A stretch of DNA of 64,000 nucleotides from Wolbachia endosymbiont (group B) of Hofmannophila pseudospretella (GTDB lineage: Bacteria > Pseudomonadota > Alphaproteobacteria > Rickettsiales > Anaplasmataceae). This document shows, piece by piece, positions 28,287 to 36,436 of the stretch. The translations under genes were made by a program, and so were the position numbers. The notes under the pieces were generated by a model that did no database searches, was not told the origin of the DNA, and was given only the letters and a program-made list of their open reading frames with translations. The stretch spans positions 186,001 through 250,000 of the forward strand of contig NZ_OZ034788.1 in NCBI RefSeq assembly GCF_964028515.1, in the 5' to 3' direction. How positions within the stretch are numbered: position 1 is the first letter of the stretch; the number at the start of each line of letters is the position of its first letter.

Positions 28287-29675
28287 GTGATAGAAAATAG
28301 TAATAGAAATATTAACATTCAAACAACTCAAGAAATTGAGCTTGGCAGCAAAGAAGCTCAAATAGGCAGTACTAAAATGCAAGACAAAATTGCACAAGTT
28401 GTAGATGACAGCTTAAACGAAAGAATTAATAAATTGGAAAAAGAAAATACAAGATTAACTGGAAATAATCAAACTATATTAGAACAATTACAGCAAAAAA
28501 TGAGAGAGGTGGAGGAATTAAATGGAAAGGTAAGGGAAAAAGATGAAGTTTTGGCTGAAGTAACACAAAAACTCAAGCAGCTAAGTGATTCGGTAGAGAG
28601 TGAATTTGAAAGGAGAAAAGTAGAGAAGGAAAAGTTAGAGGAGAAGTTAAGGAAAGCGCAAAAAGAGATACAAAAGTTAAGTAAAGAAAAAGCTGAATTA
28701 GTGCAAGAAAAGCAAGATTTAGAAGAATTTGCTGAAGGTCTAGATGTTAAAGTACAAAGACTAAAGGATCAAATAAGGCAATTAGAGTACAGTGTGGCTG
28801 TAGCAGTGAATGAAAATAAAAGATTAAAACAAAAATTGAATGATACTCAAAAAGAGTTGGATGGTAAGTATGGTGAAATCCAGAGATTAGAAAGTCAATC
28901 ACACGAATTAGAAAGTCAAAAAATAACAGAATTGGAAATATACTTAGAAGAGAAAAAGAAAAAAATAGCAGAGTTAGAGGTGCTGTTGGAAGAAGAAAAG
29001 GGGGAAGTTTTTAGTTTAGAATCTAGATTATGTAATTCAGAAGAAGAAAAAAAACGATTACAAAAAAAGTTAAATGAAAAAACTCAAGAAGTGATTAAAC
29101 TAACTGTAGATTTAGAAGAACTAAGTAAGCAATCGGAAGAGAAAGAAACTAAATATTTCAGTAGGATTAAAGAGTTAGAAAAAATTCTTAATAAAGAAAG
29201 AAAAAACAGTGAAGAGTTAGAAAATTATAGCATCAATCTGGAGGAAGAAAGTCAAATTCAACATGAAAAGTACAAAGAGTTACTATTTGAGAAGCATTCT
29301 ATAAAAGAAGAAATTTCAGATTTGAATGATCAATCTTCATTAGTTCATCAGAATCGTGTGAGCTTAGCACAAGATTTGGCAAAAAACATGATATATTTGT
29401 TCAAAGAGAATGTAAGAGAAGGAGATAAAGTGATTATATCGCAGGAAACTGTATTAGAGATTTTGAATGGATTGGAGGAATTAATCAAGAATGTTGGAGT
29501 CAGTGATCAAGAAATAAAAGGAGTAATTGAAGAAATATCTGTACAAACTAATGATAGCCTTGCTCCTTCAGATATAAGTAATGGAGACTTATCAGCACTA
29601 CCAAATAAAGAGCTGGATGAAGCTTCATATTCAGAAGATTTTGGATATTCTAGTAGATGTTCTACTCCCGTCTGA
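28287..29675 (+). pseudogene. 3' coiled-coil part of IS5-interrupted gene
   Basis: 462 residues from the GTG at 28287. The frame is continuous from 28283 and matches the frame of 26714-27417 across the insertion. Residues ~25-400 are almost entirely heptad-type coiled coil (Lys/Glu/Leu/Gln). A C-terminal domain (LAQDLAKNMIYLFKENVREG) and an end EDFGYSSRCSTPV follow. It may still be translated from the GTG, but then lacks the 235-residue N-terminal domain. The ending resembles that of the next gene (EDLGYASRSPTP), suggesting related proteins. Function unknown. Confidence 0.75.
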
Positions 29676-29809
29676 TGCCACCTTGTATTTTGAGTTTAGT
29701 TAGCATATCAACTAAAGTTTATCACTGGTACAATTGTGATAAGTGTTCTCCTCTACAGGTAAGATAATTTTAATCAATATATACAAGACTGCTGAAGTTT
29801 TGTATATGG

Positions 29810-30979
29810 GTGATGAGCAATTTACTTAATAAATATAATACATTTTATTTTATAGCTAGTTCTCTTGCTACTCTTACATTACTTACATCTTTAGCGCTTA
29901 TTAATGCACCTAGTTCTTTAATTCTCGCTTTAGTTGTATTATCTGCTTTGGCTCTTATGATTTTGTATAAAATAATTATTGACACTAGTAAAGTGGAGAA
30001 GAAATTTGCTCACAAAGAGCTTGAGTTGACTCAAGAAAAGCACAATTTATACGAGGAAGGAAGAAAATTTGGTCAAAAAATAGAAGCTGAGAGGAAATCT
30101 TTTCTTAAAGAAAAAAAATCTTTGGAGGAGAAATTAGAAGCAAAAATGATCCATATAATTGGAATAACAGACGAATTAGAAAAAGTAACGAAGGAGAAAG
30201 ATGAGCTTGCTGCACAAGAAAAAGAACTACTCCATAAAATCTCATATTTGTGTAAACAGTTACAGGAAAAAGAAGCTAATCTAACTGAGAGGGAAAAACA
30301 CATAATGGAATTGAAAAGAAAAATAGACAATAATAAACATGAAGAATTGAATAAGGAAATAGAAAAATTATTCAAAGAAAACGAGGAGTTATCTAAGGAA
30401 ATAGATAAATTACGTAAAGAGAAACATATGCTATATACACAAAAAGAAGAATTATATAAAAGGCAAGAAGAACTTTGTGTGGCATTAGATGAATTACAGT
30501 GTAAATTCAAAGAAATTAATCAGAAAAATAAAAACTTATCTAAAGAATTAAAAAGGAAATTTGAAGAGCTAGATAAAGCAGACGGTTTAATTAAAAATCA
30601 GTCTTTTGAGTTAGACAAAATAAGACAAGATTGTAATAACAAAGTGAAAAATTTAAGAAATTCACTTTTAGAGCGAGACAGTCAAATAAAACAACTTCAA
30701 TATGTGATAGAAAAGGTAGAAGAATCAATAAGAGAAAATAGAGCAATTAAAGATTATAGCACAAAAATAATATTAGGGGAGACTCAGAAAATAAAATTTG
30801 TATTAGGGCAGCTTGTGCAATTCAAGTCAGTTAACGGTTCCAAAACATCGGAGGAAACGTCTGATTCTTTACAGGAAGATCTTGGATATGCCAGTCGTTC
30901 ACCCACTCCGACCAGATTATCGGGTTCAGTGTCTGTACAAAGCATTGCAAGTGGACCAATCCCTGAATATGGATTGTAA
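29810..30979 (+). CDS. Membrane-anchored coiled-coil protein
   Basis: 389 residues, from GTG 29810 or the adjacent ATG 29813. Two N-terminal hydrophobic helices (FYFIASSLATLTLLTSLALI and LILALVVLSALALMILYKII) lead into a coiled coil of about 250 residues rich in Glu and Lys. The C-terminal tail contains EDLGYASRSPTP at residues 356-367, and ends in a Ser/Pro-rich stretch. The tail motif is shared with the upstream interrupted gene. This layout suggests an inner-membrane anchor with a long cytoplasmic rod, or a secreted host-membrane protein; the sequence does not decide. Confidence 0.75.
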   Translation: MMSNLLNKYNTFYFIASSLATLTLLTSLALINAPSSLILALVVLSALALMILYKIIIDTSKVEKKFAHKELELTQEKHNLYEEGRKFGQKIEAERKSFLKEKKSLEEKLEAKMIHIIGITDELEKVTKEKDELAAQEKELLHKISYLCKQLQEKEANLTEREKHIMELKRKIDNNKHEELNKEIEKLFKENEELSKEIDKLRKEKHMLYTQKEELYKRQEELCVALDELQCKFKEINQKNKNLSKELKRKFEELDKADGLIKNQSFELDKIRQDCNNKVKNLRNSLLERDSQIKQLQYVIEKVEESIRENRAIKDYSTKIILGETQKIKFVLGQLVQFKSVNGSKTSEETSDSLQEDLGYASRSPTPTRLSGSVSVQSIASGPIPEYGL

Positions 30980-31022
30980 AATGCAACAATTACTCTTATT
31001 ATAAAAAAAATTATACAAGATA

Positions 31023-31703
31023 ATGAACCCAATAATATGCGCACTGGATACACAAGATTTGAATAAAGCTATATCTTTAGCTAATGCTCTGCGTGATAAG
31101 GTTGGCATGGTAAAGCTTGGGTTAGAATTTTTTGCTGCACATGGCCCTTCTGGAGTGAGAGAAGTTGCAAAATGCAATATACCAATTTTTTTAGATCTGA
31201 AATTGCATGATATTCCAAACACTGTCGCTAGAACGATTGAAGCAATCAAGATTCTAGATGTTGAAATGCTAACATTGCATATCAGTGGTGGAACAAAAAT
31301 GCTTCAAGAAGCGCTAAGTATAGTGCAAGGCACTAAAATAAAGCTAATTGGAGTAACAGTATTAACTAGCATGAGTAATAAAGATCTAAGTGAGCTTGGA
31401 GTGGCAAGAGAAACAAAATCACAGGTAATTTTGCTGGCAAAGCTTGCAAAAAAGATTGGTCTACATGGAATAGTTTGCTCTGCACTAGAGGCTCAAGAGG
31501 TGCACCAAGAATGTGGTAAAGACTTTAAAATTATTACTCCAGGAATCCGTATGAATCGAGGTCATGATGATCAAAAAAGGACAGCAACACCAAAAGAAGC
31601 AATAAATTCAGGAGCTGATTATATCGTAATTGGCAGACCCATTACAGAGAGTAGCAATCCCGCAAGTAGTGCAGAATTAATATTGAAATCTTTTATTGAT
31701 TGA
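31023..31703 (+). CDS. pyrF: Orotidine 5'-phosphate decarboxylase
   Basis: Last step of UMP synthesis. 226 residues, normal length for the bacterial enzyme. The catalytic block FLDLKLHDIPNTVARTI contains the conserved Asp-Lys-His-Asp set. The phosphate-binding end GADYIVIGRPITESSNPA and the middle block KIITPGIRMNRGHDDQ are intact. It stands alone, followed by a repeat-rich intergenic region. Confidence 0.96.
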   Translation: MNPIICALDTQDLNKAISLANALRDKVGMVKLGLEFFAAHGPSGVREVAKCNIPIFLDLKLHDIPNTVARTIEAIKILDVEMLTLHISGGTKMLQEALSIVQGTKIKLIGVTVLTSMSNKDLSELGVARETKSQVILLAKLAKKIGLHGIVCSALEAQEVHQECGKDFKIITPGIRMNRGHDDQKRTATPKEAINSGADYIVIGRPITESSNPASSAELILKSFID

Positions 31704-31750
31704 AGCAGGGCAGATAAGGTAGCATAGGGTAAAAGCAACAAACGGTATGT

Positions 31751-31803
31751 ATCCGTTCAGCAGGGTGGCAAAACAAGGTAGACGAGAAAAGATAACTAAA
31801 TGG
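31751..31803 (+). repeat. Copy of the dxr 3' end and flank
   Basis: This 53-base stretch (ATCCGTTCAGCAGGGTGGCA and onward to TAACTAAATGG) matches the complement of 40407-40459 with only 4 differences. The latter holds the last codons and stop of dxr plus the next ~30 bases. Either a dxr end was copied here by rearrangement, or dxr ends inside a dispersed repeat. Confidence 0.75.
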
Positions 31804-31804
31804 G

Positions 31805-31943
31805 TGTCATCCCAGTGCTTGACCATTTTTCTTTTTTTTCTGGATTCCAGCTTCACGCACTGGAATGACAGGGCTGTGAGTGTCATCGAAGTAGCCGATA
31901 CAGGCCTTTTTCTTCTGTCATCCCAGTGCCCTGAAACTGGGAT
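31805..31943. repeat. Wolbachia-type intergenic palindromic repeats
   Basis: Unit 1: TGTCATCCCAGTGC (31805-31818) pairs with GCACTGGAATGACA (31857-31870), one mismatch. Unit 2: ATCCCAGT (31920-31927) pairs with ACTGGGAT (31936-31943) and is followed by CCAG. The unit 1 arms occur again, unchanged, at 50159-50217. Confidence 0.8.
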
Positions 31944-32242
31944 CCAGTTAAATTTACAGGTATAAAAGTAATCAACGTTTCTGGTGATGATAGAAAAATG
32001 GATCCCAGCTTTATACGGCTACGTACTTTATTTGCACATTCTCCTGAATAGATACTCAGTGAAAAAAAGTGCTTGACACAAAAAAATGGATGCTGTATAG
32101 TACTAACAATTAAGTATAATACTTAGCGTAGTGTAATGCTACACTGCTTTTTTTACTTCAACAAGTAATCATTATCATTTTTCTCCCGTTACCAAGCAGC
32201 TTACGTTCATTTGTATCTACCATGAAGCCAATGCTAGAATCC

Positions 32243-32392
32243 AGAAAAAAGACCGGTGAATGGCAGGTACGAGCATTATACGTCACAGTTGTATGAACGT
32301 TGTTTACCATGAGGGCGCCTCCCAGCACTGGGATCCATATTGTAAACAAGCGTTTGAGTTATACTAAGCTGCCATTCACCGGTCTTTTTTCT
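32243..32392. repeat. 24-bp inverted repeat with nested stems, leader of the capsid gene
   Basis: Arms 32243-32266 and 32369-32392 are perfectly complementary over 24 bases (core GACCGGTGAATGGCAG against CTGCCATTCACCGGTC). Inside, AACGTTGTTTAC pairs imperfectly with GTAAACAAGCGTT, and a CCCAGCACTGGG palindrome sits near the tip. The whole 150-base unit could fold into one long hairpin. It ends 93 bases before the capsid start. It could be a miniature inverted-repeat element or an RNA structure in the capsid leader. Confidence 0.75.
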
Positions 32393-32485
32393 GAATGCAG
32401 GTTGCATGACAACGCTGAGATTACTGATAAAGATTACCTTCAAATTACAATAACTATTCTAATTTTATTTTTAAAGGAGGCTATT

Positions 32486-33649
32486 ATGTCACTTACTGAT
32501 ATCGCTCACCGTGTTAATGAACTCGCTTCATCATGGGAGCAATTTAAATTAATAAATGATCGCAAACTAAAAGAAATCGAAAGCAAAGGGCCTGAGCAGC
32601 TATGCAAGATAAATAGTAATATTGATAATTGCAAAGAGCGCTTAGATTTTATTGAAACTTCAGCTCAACGCCCAGAGATTAGCACAGATTTTAATACAGG
32701 TGATAAATATTTTTCTGATTATATTCGCAAAGGAATGGAAAACAGGTTATCACACAAAACCCTAAGTGGAGATGACAATGATATTGGAGGGTATTTAGTT
32801 ACTCCTCACATTGTAAAACGGATAAACAAGCGTATAGCTGATTCATCTCCAATGCGGCAGATATGTTCTAGTCAAAGAATCTCCACTGAAACATTGGATT
32901 ATATTATAGAAGATTGTGACCGTGCTGGTGCAGGTTGGAGTGGTGAAGTAGTAGACGACGAAGATGGTGGCTATAAATCCAAGTATGATTTTGCACAAGA
33001 CACAAGTACACCTAAAATTCAAAAGATTTCCATCACAACTTATGAGCTCTATGCTCAGCCGCAAATATCACAAAAATTGCTCGATGATGCATTTGTCAAT
33101 GTTGAAAATTGGCTTGTAGAAAAGGTTGCCGAAACTTTCAGTAAGAAGGAGAATGAAGCCTTTATTAAAGGTGATGGCACTTTTCAGCCTAAAGGAATTT
33201 TAACTTACGAAAATGGAAATGGTCATAATAAGATAGAGCAAATTAAAGCTGATAAGCTAGACAGCGACGCCATAATGATATTGTACTACTCTCTAAATGA
33301 ACATTACTCTAAAAATGCATCATTTTTGATGAACAGGAGTACGTTAAAGGACGTGAGGCTACTAAAATCTGAAACAGGTCAGTATCTTTGGCAGCCGAGT
33401 TTATCGCTTGAAACACCAGATACTTTGATGGGAATACCAGTATATCAATCTGCTGATATGCCACCTACAATGATTGCAGTAGCGGATTTCAAACAAGCTT
33501 ATAAGATCGTAGATAACAGAGGAATGAGAATATTGAGAGACCCTTATACAAACAAACCTTATGTTAAATTTTTTGTCACTAAGCGCGTTGGCGGAGAAGT
33601 TGTAAACACCAGTGCTATTAAATTGTTGAAAATTGCGAGCAAGTGCTAA
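32486..33649 (+). CDS. HK97-type major capsid protein (GTA-like)
   Basis: 387 residues from ATG 32486 (MSLTDIAHRVNELA), chosen because AAGGAGG lies seven bases upstream; the frame extends further upstream without a ribosome site. N-terminal helical delta-like segment, then the capsid core: GGYLVTPHIVKRINKRIADS, SPMRQICSS, QISQKLLDDAFVNVENWL, EAFIKGDGTFQPKGILTY, ASFLMNRSTLKDVRLLK, GIPVYQSADMP. This is the HK97 gp5 fold as in alphaproteobacterial gene transfer agents (gp5) and differs from the WO-phage capsid type. Head/tail genes of the same type lie at 47991-49623 on the other strand. Confidence 0.85.
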   Translation: MSLTDIAHRVNELASSWEQFKLINDRKLKEIESKGPEQLCKINSNIDNCKERLDFIETSAQRPEISTDFNTGDKYFSDYIRKGMENRLSHKTLSGDDNDIGGYLVTPHIVKRINKRIADSSPMRQICSSQRISTETLDYIIEDCDRAGAGWSGEVVDDEDGGYKSKYDFAQDTSTPKIQKISITTYELYAQPQISQKLLDDAFVNVENWLVEKVAETFSKKENEAFIKGDGTFQPKGILTYENGNGHNKIEQIKADKLDSDAIMILYYSLNEHYSKNASFLMNRSTLKDVRLLKSETGQYLWQPSLSLETPDTLMGIPVYQSADMPPTMIAVADFKQAYKIVDNRGMRILRDPYTNKPYVKFFVTKRVGGEVVNTSAIKLLKIASKC

Positions 33650-33674
33650 TATTTTATATTATTTTATGAAATAA

Positions 33675-33713
33675 TTGACATATTATATTTTTTATGTAAT
33701 AATTAAATTATTA
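33675..33713 (+). promoter_or_regulatory. Promoter with palindromic operator over the -10
   Basis: TTGACA (33675-33680), 16-base spacer, TAATAA (33697-33702). The -10 lies within a 17-base perfect odd palindrome TAATAATTAAATTATTA (33697-33713). The gene at 33733 follows after AAGGAG. The same arrangement, with the same spacer, stands before 35440, and a variant before 42470. Confidence 0.65.
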
Positions 33714-33732
33714 TTAACTTAAGGAGTAAAAT

Positions 33733-34206
33733 ATGTTAAAAAAAATAAAAAACTTTTTTCAGTCAATTGCAGGAAAAATTGCATCAGGCTGGAACAGCAT
33801 TAAAAATTGGTGGTCTGGTAATAAGGTAAACCGAGTAATTGATCCTAATAAAAAGATAATGTTAACTGTTAAAAATTTGAGCAACGGTAAAGTAGGGTTG
33901 GTTATGCCGCAAGATATAATATTTCTAAAAAATAAAGATCAAGATGGTAATGTAATTGATGGTGAGTTTCGTTTAGATTTTAATGATGAATCATTGTATA
34001 TTACAGGTCGTTACGACTCGAAAACGAAAATGGAAGATGGTAATATATGTCTATCTATTAATTCAGTTGGTACCCTAAATGGCAACAAAGTTTATGGTGA
34101 TAATAAACCAGAAGAAATGACAAGTCTTTTATTAAGTTCAAAAATTATTGATCTAGAAGTAAAACAACACGCTACTGATAATAATCAATCTCTTAATGCA
34201 CAGTAA
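33733..34206 (+). CDS. Small protein of the MLKKIKNFF family, paralogue 1
   Basis: 157 residues; unrecognised. The N-terminus MLKKIKNFFQSIAGKIASGW is a basic amphipathic helix with aromatic residues. A beta-rich domain of about 100 residues follows (IMLTVKNLSNGKVGLVMP, GEFRLDFNDESLYITGRYD). Start fixed by AAGGAGTAAAAT. The first ten residues and the leader are nearly identical to the gene at 35440 but the bodies are unrelated, so the shared part is promoter, ribosome site and N-terminal helix. An IS630 copy is inserted two bases after the stop, between the gene and its terminator. Confidence 0.7.
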   Translation: MLKKIKNFFQSIAGKIASGWNSIKNWWSGNKVNRVIDPNKKIMLTVKNLSNGKVGLVMPQDIIFLKNKDQDGNVIDGEFRLDFNDESLYITGRYDSKTKMEDGNICLSINSVGTLNGNKVYGDNKPEEMTSLLLSSKIIDLEVKQHATDNNQSLNAQ

Positions 34207-34218
34207 TACCAAAATCCA

Positions 34219-34632
34219 TTACTGACCGAACAAATAAGAAACATTACAAACTCGTTTAATAGTAGTACTGGAAATATTGACAATAAAATTACACAAAACA
34301 TCTTCAAGTAAACCTATGGTATCGTAGATACTATTGCGTAAAGTATTGTATTTGATATATTGCCACAACCTTTCAACAGGATTCAGTTCCGGTGAATAAG
34401 GAGGCAAGTATATGATGGTAATGTTTTCCTGAATTTTCAAACTTTTTGATCTATGCCAACTTGCACAATCCATTACAAGAAAGGCTTCTTTCGTGCCTAA
34501 ATCTTTCGACATCTGCTCCAGAAATATATTCATACAATCAGTGTTTACATATGGAGCAAGTAGGCTAATTTTCTTACCACTTCTTGGATTTACCGCACTG
34601 TAGATATAGAAATTTTGTCTACCAATTTTCAT
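34219..34632 (-). CDS. IS630 transposase, catalytic C-terminal frame (copy 1)
   Basis: 137 residues of the DDE_3 superfamily domain: second catalytic Asp in VMDCASWHRSKSL, and the IS630 hallmark IIYLPPYSPELNPVERLWQY with the catalytic Glu. The first Asp (FFDESRFGTHSK) lies upstream in the same frame, between the two listed frames, so full transposase needs a shift of frame at a run of seven T. Confidence 0.9.
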   Translation of the reverse strand: MKIGRQNFYIYSAVNPRSGKKISLLAPYVNTDCMNIFLEQMSKDLGTKEAFLVMDCASWHRSKSLKIQENITIIYLPPYSPELNPVERLWQYIKYNTLRNSIYDTIGLLEDVLCNFIVNISSTTIKRVCNVSYLFGQ

Positions 34633-34705
34633 TTTAACCTGTGTTCTGACCCCTTTTTTAAACCATCCGTGTCCGATTTTTGAATGAGTTCCAAATCGTG
34701 ATTCA

Positions 34706-35224
34706 TCAAAAAAATACCTCCTTTTCAGGGTGGGAATTGACTATTTTATTGAAGTATTTTTTAAACTCTTCTTGCTTGTTTTTATCTTGTTTATGGTGAA
34801 TTGGCCTCGGTGTTATGTAAGAAAACTTCATCCTTTGTATCTCACGGTGCACTGTTGATTTGCTAATGTTTAGGCCAAATTCCTCTGAGATTTTTATTTG
34901 CACTTCCTTAATAGTAATATTTGGATTTCTTTCTACCCATATTTCAATTTGCTCACGTTGATTTTTGTTTAATTTGCTTTTTCTTCGCCGCTGAGACGGG
35001 GAAAATAATCTTTCTACTCTACCAAATTTTAGATGCTTTATCCATTCAGTCAAAGCAGTCCTTGAAATTTTACATATTCTTGCCACAGCGCTTATACTAC
35101 TTTCTTTTCCTGCTATCACCGCTTGTAACTTTTTTGAAACATATGCGTTATTTCTGACCTTTTTTAACATTTCTTTCGCCAAATTTACAACTTTTTCGTC
35201 TAATAGTTTTGACCTTAATGCCAT
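34706..35224 (-). CDS. IS630 transposase, helix-turn-helix N-terminal frame (copy 1)
   Basis: 172 residues with two helix-turn-helix domains (SISAVARICKISRTALTEWI and ISEEFGLNISKSTVHREIQR). It ends EKEVFF at a TGA just after a T7 tract. Reading after that tract in the neighbouring frame gives the catalytic FFDESRFG segment. Ribosome site AGAGAGG upstream of the ATG. Confidence 0.9.
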   Translation of the reverse strand: MALRSKLLDEKVVNLAKEMLKKVRNNAYVSKKLQAVIAGKESSISAVARICKISRTALTEWIKHLKFGRVERLFSPSQRRRKSKLNKNQREQIEIWVERNPNITIKEVQIKISEEFGLNISKSTVHREIQRMKFSYITPRPIHHKQDKNKQEEFKKYFNKIVNSHPEKEVFF

Positions 35225-35324
35225 TTATACCTCTCTATTTTATCTACTTTAGTATCACTTCTTTCCCATTATTGTCTATCTGTTCTTTATATAGTGGGAA
35301 TTGGTATAACTATAGCAAACTGTT

Positions 35325-35357
35325 AAAAAGAGCACCTCCTTTGGTGCTCTTTTTTTC
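35325..35357 (+). terminator. Rho-independent terminator, cassette 1
   Basis: AAAAAGAGCACC (35325-35336), loop TCCTTT, GGTGCTCTTTTT (35343-35354), then T to 35357. It matches the terminator at 36240-36266 after the paralogue, and probably served the gene at 33733 before the IS630 inserted between them. Confidence 0.9.
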
Positions 35358-35365
35358 TTTATAAG

Positions 35366-35423
35366 TTTTCTCCATAGGAGAAAATTGACTAATTAAATTT
35401 TATACTTAATAATTAAATTATTA
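35366..35423 (+). promoter_or_regulatory. Promoter with hairpin and palindromic operator, cassette 2
   Basis: An 8-bp inverted repeat TTTTCTCC-ATA-GGAGAAAA (35366-35384) abuts the -35 TTGACT (35385-35390). After 16 bases comes TAATAA (35407-35412), inside the 17-base palindrome TAATAATTAAATTATTA (35407-35423). The gene at 35440 follows with AAGGAG. Confidence 0.65.
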
Positions 35424-35439
35424 ATTCAAGGAGTAAAAT

Positions 35440-36201
35440 ATGTTAAAAAAAATAAAAAACTTTTTTAAATGGATTGCTGATCATACAGCAATTTCATGGA
35501 TTTTAGGAAAATTAGGTTGGAAAAATCATCACCCTAATGACAAGGTGAGTCGAATAAGTGAATTAGAAAGTCGAGCAGGTAATTCATTTGATAATAGAGT
35601 GCATACCCTATTACAAGATCAAGATAAACCTGGTGTTTGTGATATTATGAGAAAAGGTAACGATAGATACCTGGTGCTACATGTGAGGGCAAATGACATA
35701 TCAAAAGTTGTTTGTGATAGTATTGAGAATATTAAGGAAAATTTATCAGAATATTCTGCATATATCGAATGTGCCAAAAGCGTGTTCAAAGTAACTCTAG
35801 GCCGAGTTCTTGGCAGTAATCCGTTTTATTCAAGTTTTAATGTATGCTCAATAATGCCGCATGATTGTATTACTCCATGTAGTGAACTAGAAGAAATGAA
35901 AAGCATGTTAGGCCTAAGCGGAGCTGTTGTTATCATAACTCAAATATCTAAAGATTTATCTGATACAGAAAGATCAGGTTCAAAAAGAGTAAGGCTAGTA
36001 CCTCCTTCAGAGGCACATGATCGTGTATTAGAAGAAAAACGAGAAATGGAAGAGCAACTTCCGGAAACGAAAGCAAGCTCATCTGCCTGTTTGGAAGAGG
36101 AAGATGAAAAATTCTTCGATGCAGAAGATGATGGAATTACACAACCACGCCAAACAACTGAAGCAGTAGTGACAAAAAAATATTATATCTTTAATCCATA
36201 A
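35440..36201 (+). CDS. Protein of the MLKKIKNFF family, paralogue 2
   Basis: 253 residues; unrecognised. The N-terminal MLKKIKNFFKWIADHTAISW is a basic amphipathic helix like that of the gene at 33733. A globular middle follows (RYLVLHVRANDISKVVCDSI, CSIMPHDCITPCSELEEMK) with several Cys. The C-terminal ~50 residues are acidic and disordered-looking (SSACLEEEDEKFFDAEDDG). Start fixed by AAGGAGTAAAAT. Own promoter upstream, terminator 38 bases downstream of the stop. An acidic tail and amphipathic head would fit a secreted protein; this is inference. Confidence 0.7.
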   Translation: MLKKIKNFFKWIADHTAISWILGKLGWKNHHPNDKVSRISELESRAGNSFDNRVHTLLQDQDKPGVCDIMRKGNDRYLVLHVRANDISKVVCDSIENIKENLSEYSAYIECAKSVFKVTLGRVLGSNPFYSSFNVCSIMPHDCITPCSELEEMKSMLGLSGAVVIITQISKDLSDTERSGSKRVRLVPPSEAHDRVLEEKREMEEQLPETKASSSACLEEEDEKFFDAEDDGITQPRQTTEAVVTKKYYIFNP

Positions 36202-36239
36202 GCAAAGTAGGCAACGGTTATTATTAATTAGTCTTCACA

Positions 36240-36266
36240 AAAGAGCACCTCTGTGCTCTTTTTTTT
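36240..36266 (+). terminator. Rho-independent terminator, cassette 2
   Basis: AAAGAGCAC (36240-36248), loop CTCT, GTGCTCTTT (36253-36261), T-run to 36266. Same stem core as the terminator at 35325-35357. Confidence 0.9.
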
Positions 36267-36275
36267 CTTTATAAG

Positions 36276-36304
36276 TTTTCTCCATAGGAGAAAATTGACT
36301 AATT
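36276..36304 (+). repeat. Orphan third copy of the cassette leader
   Basis: TTTTCTCC-ATA-GGAGAAAA (36276-36294) followed by TTGACT and AATTA repeats the sequence ahead of 35440, but the palindrome and gene are missing. It is evidence that the cassette was duplicated in tandem and a further unit was lost or replaced next to dapB. Confidence 0.75.
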
Positions 36305-36436
36305 ACAATTTGTATCTTCCTCGTATCAATTTTCAATAGATTCATCGATGTATAGCTATAGTTTTATCAGTGTAAGGCTAAATATGCTAAGCTTATAAGG
36401 ATGACAAAGCTCGAAAAAAGGCCTAATATAAGCTTT

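Larger units (their letters stand above)
31704..32485. other. 782-base repeat-rich intergenic region
   Basis: No real coding frame. It holds a 53-base copy of the dxr 3' end (31751-31803) and two palindromic repeat units (31805-31943). Further pieces with TGGATCCCAG at 32009-32018 follow. There is a possible promoter TTGACA (32074-32079) with TATAGT (32096-32101, 16-base spacer), and the large inverted-repeat structure at 32243-32392 just ahead of the capsid gene. Confidence 0.65.
34209..35304 (-). mobile_element. IS630-family element, copy 1 (1096 bp)
   Basis: Flanked by TA on both sides (34207-34208 and 35305-35306), the target duplication of IS630/Tc1-type elements. Ends begin CCAAAATCCATTACT at one end and CCAATTCCCACTATA at the other, short imperfect inverted repeats. 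It carries two transposase frames on the minus strand, identical in sequence to those of the copy at 44247-45342. Confidence 0.93.

Noticed and set aside
31747..31965. Open frame of 72 codons in the region after pyrF
   Set aside because: It lies entirely within the dxr-end copy and palindromic repeats; the composition reflects repeats, and it has no ribosome site.
32300..32485. 62-codon N-terminal extension of the capsid frame
   Set aside because: It is translated from the inverted-repeat structure and has no ribosome site, whereas ATG 32486 has a strong AAGGAGG.
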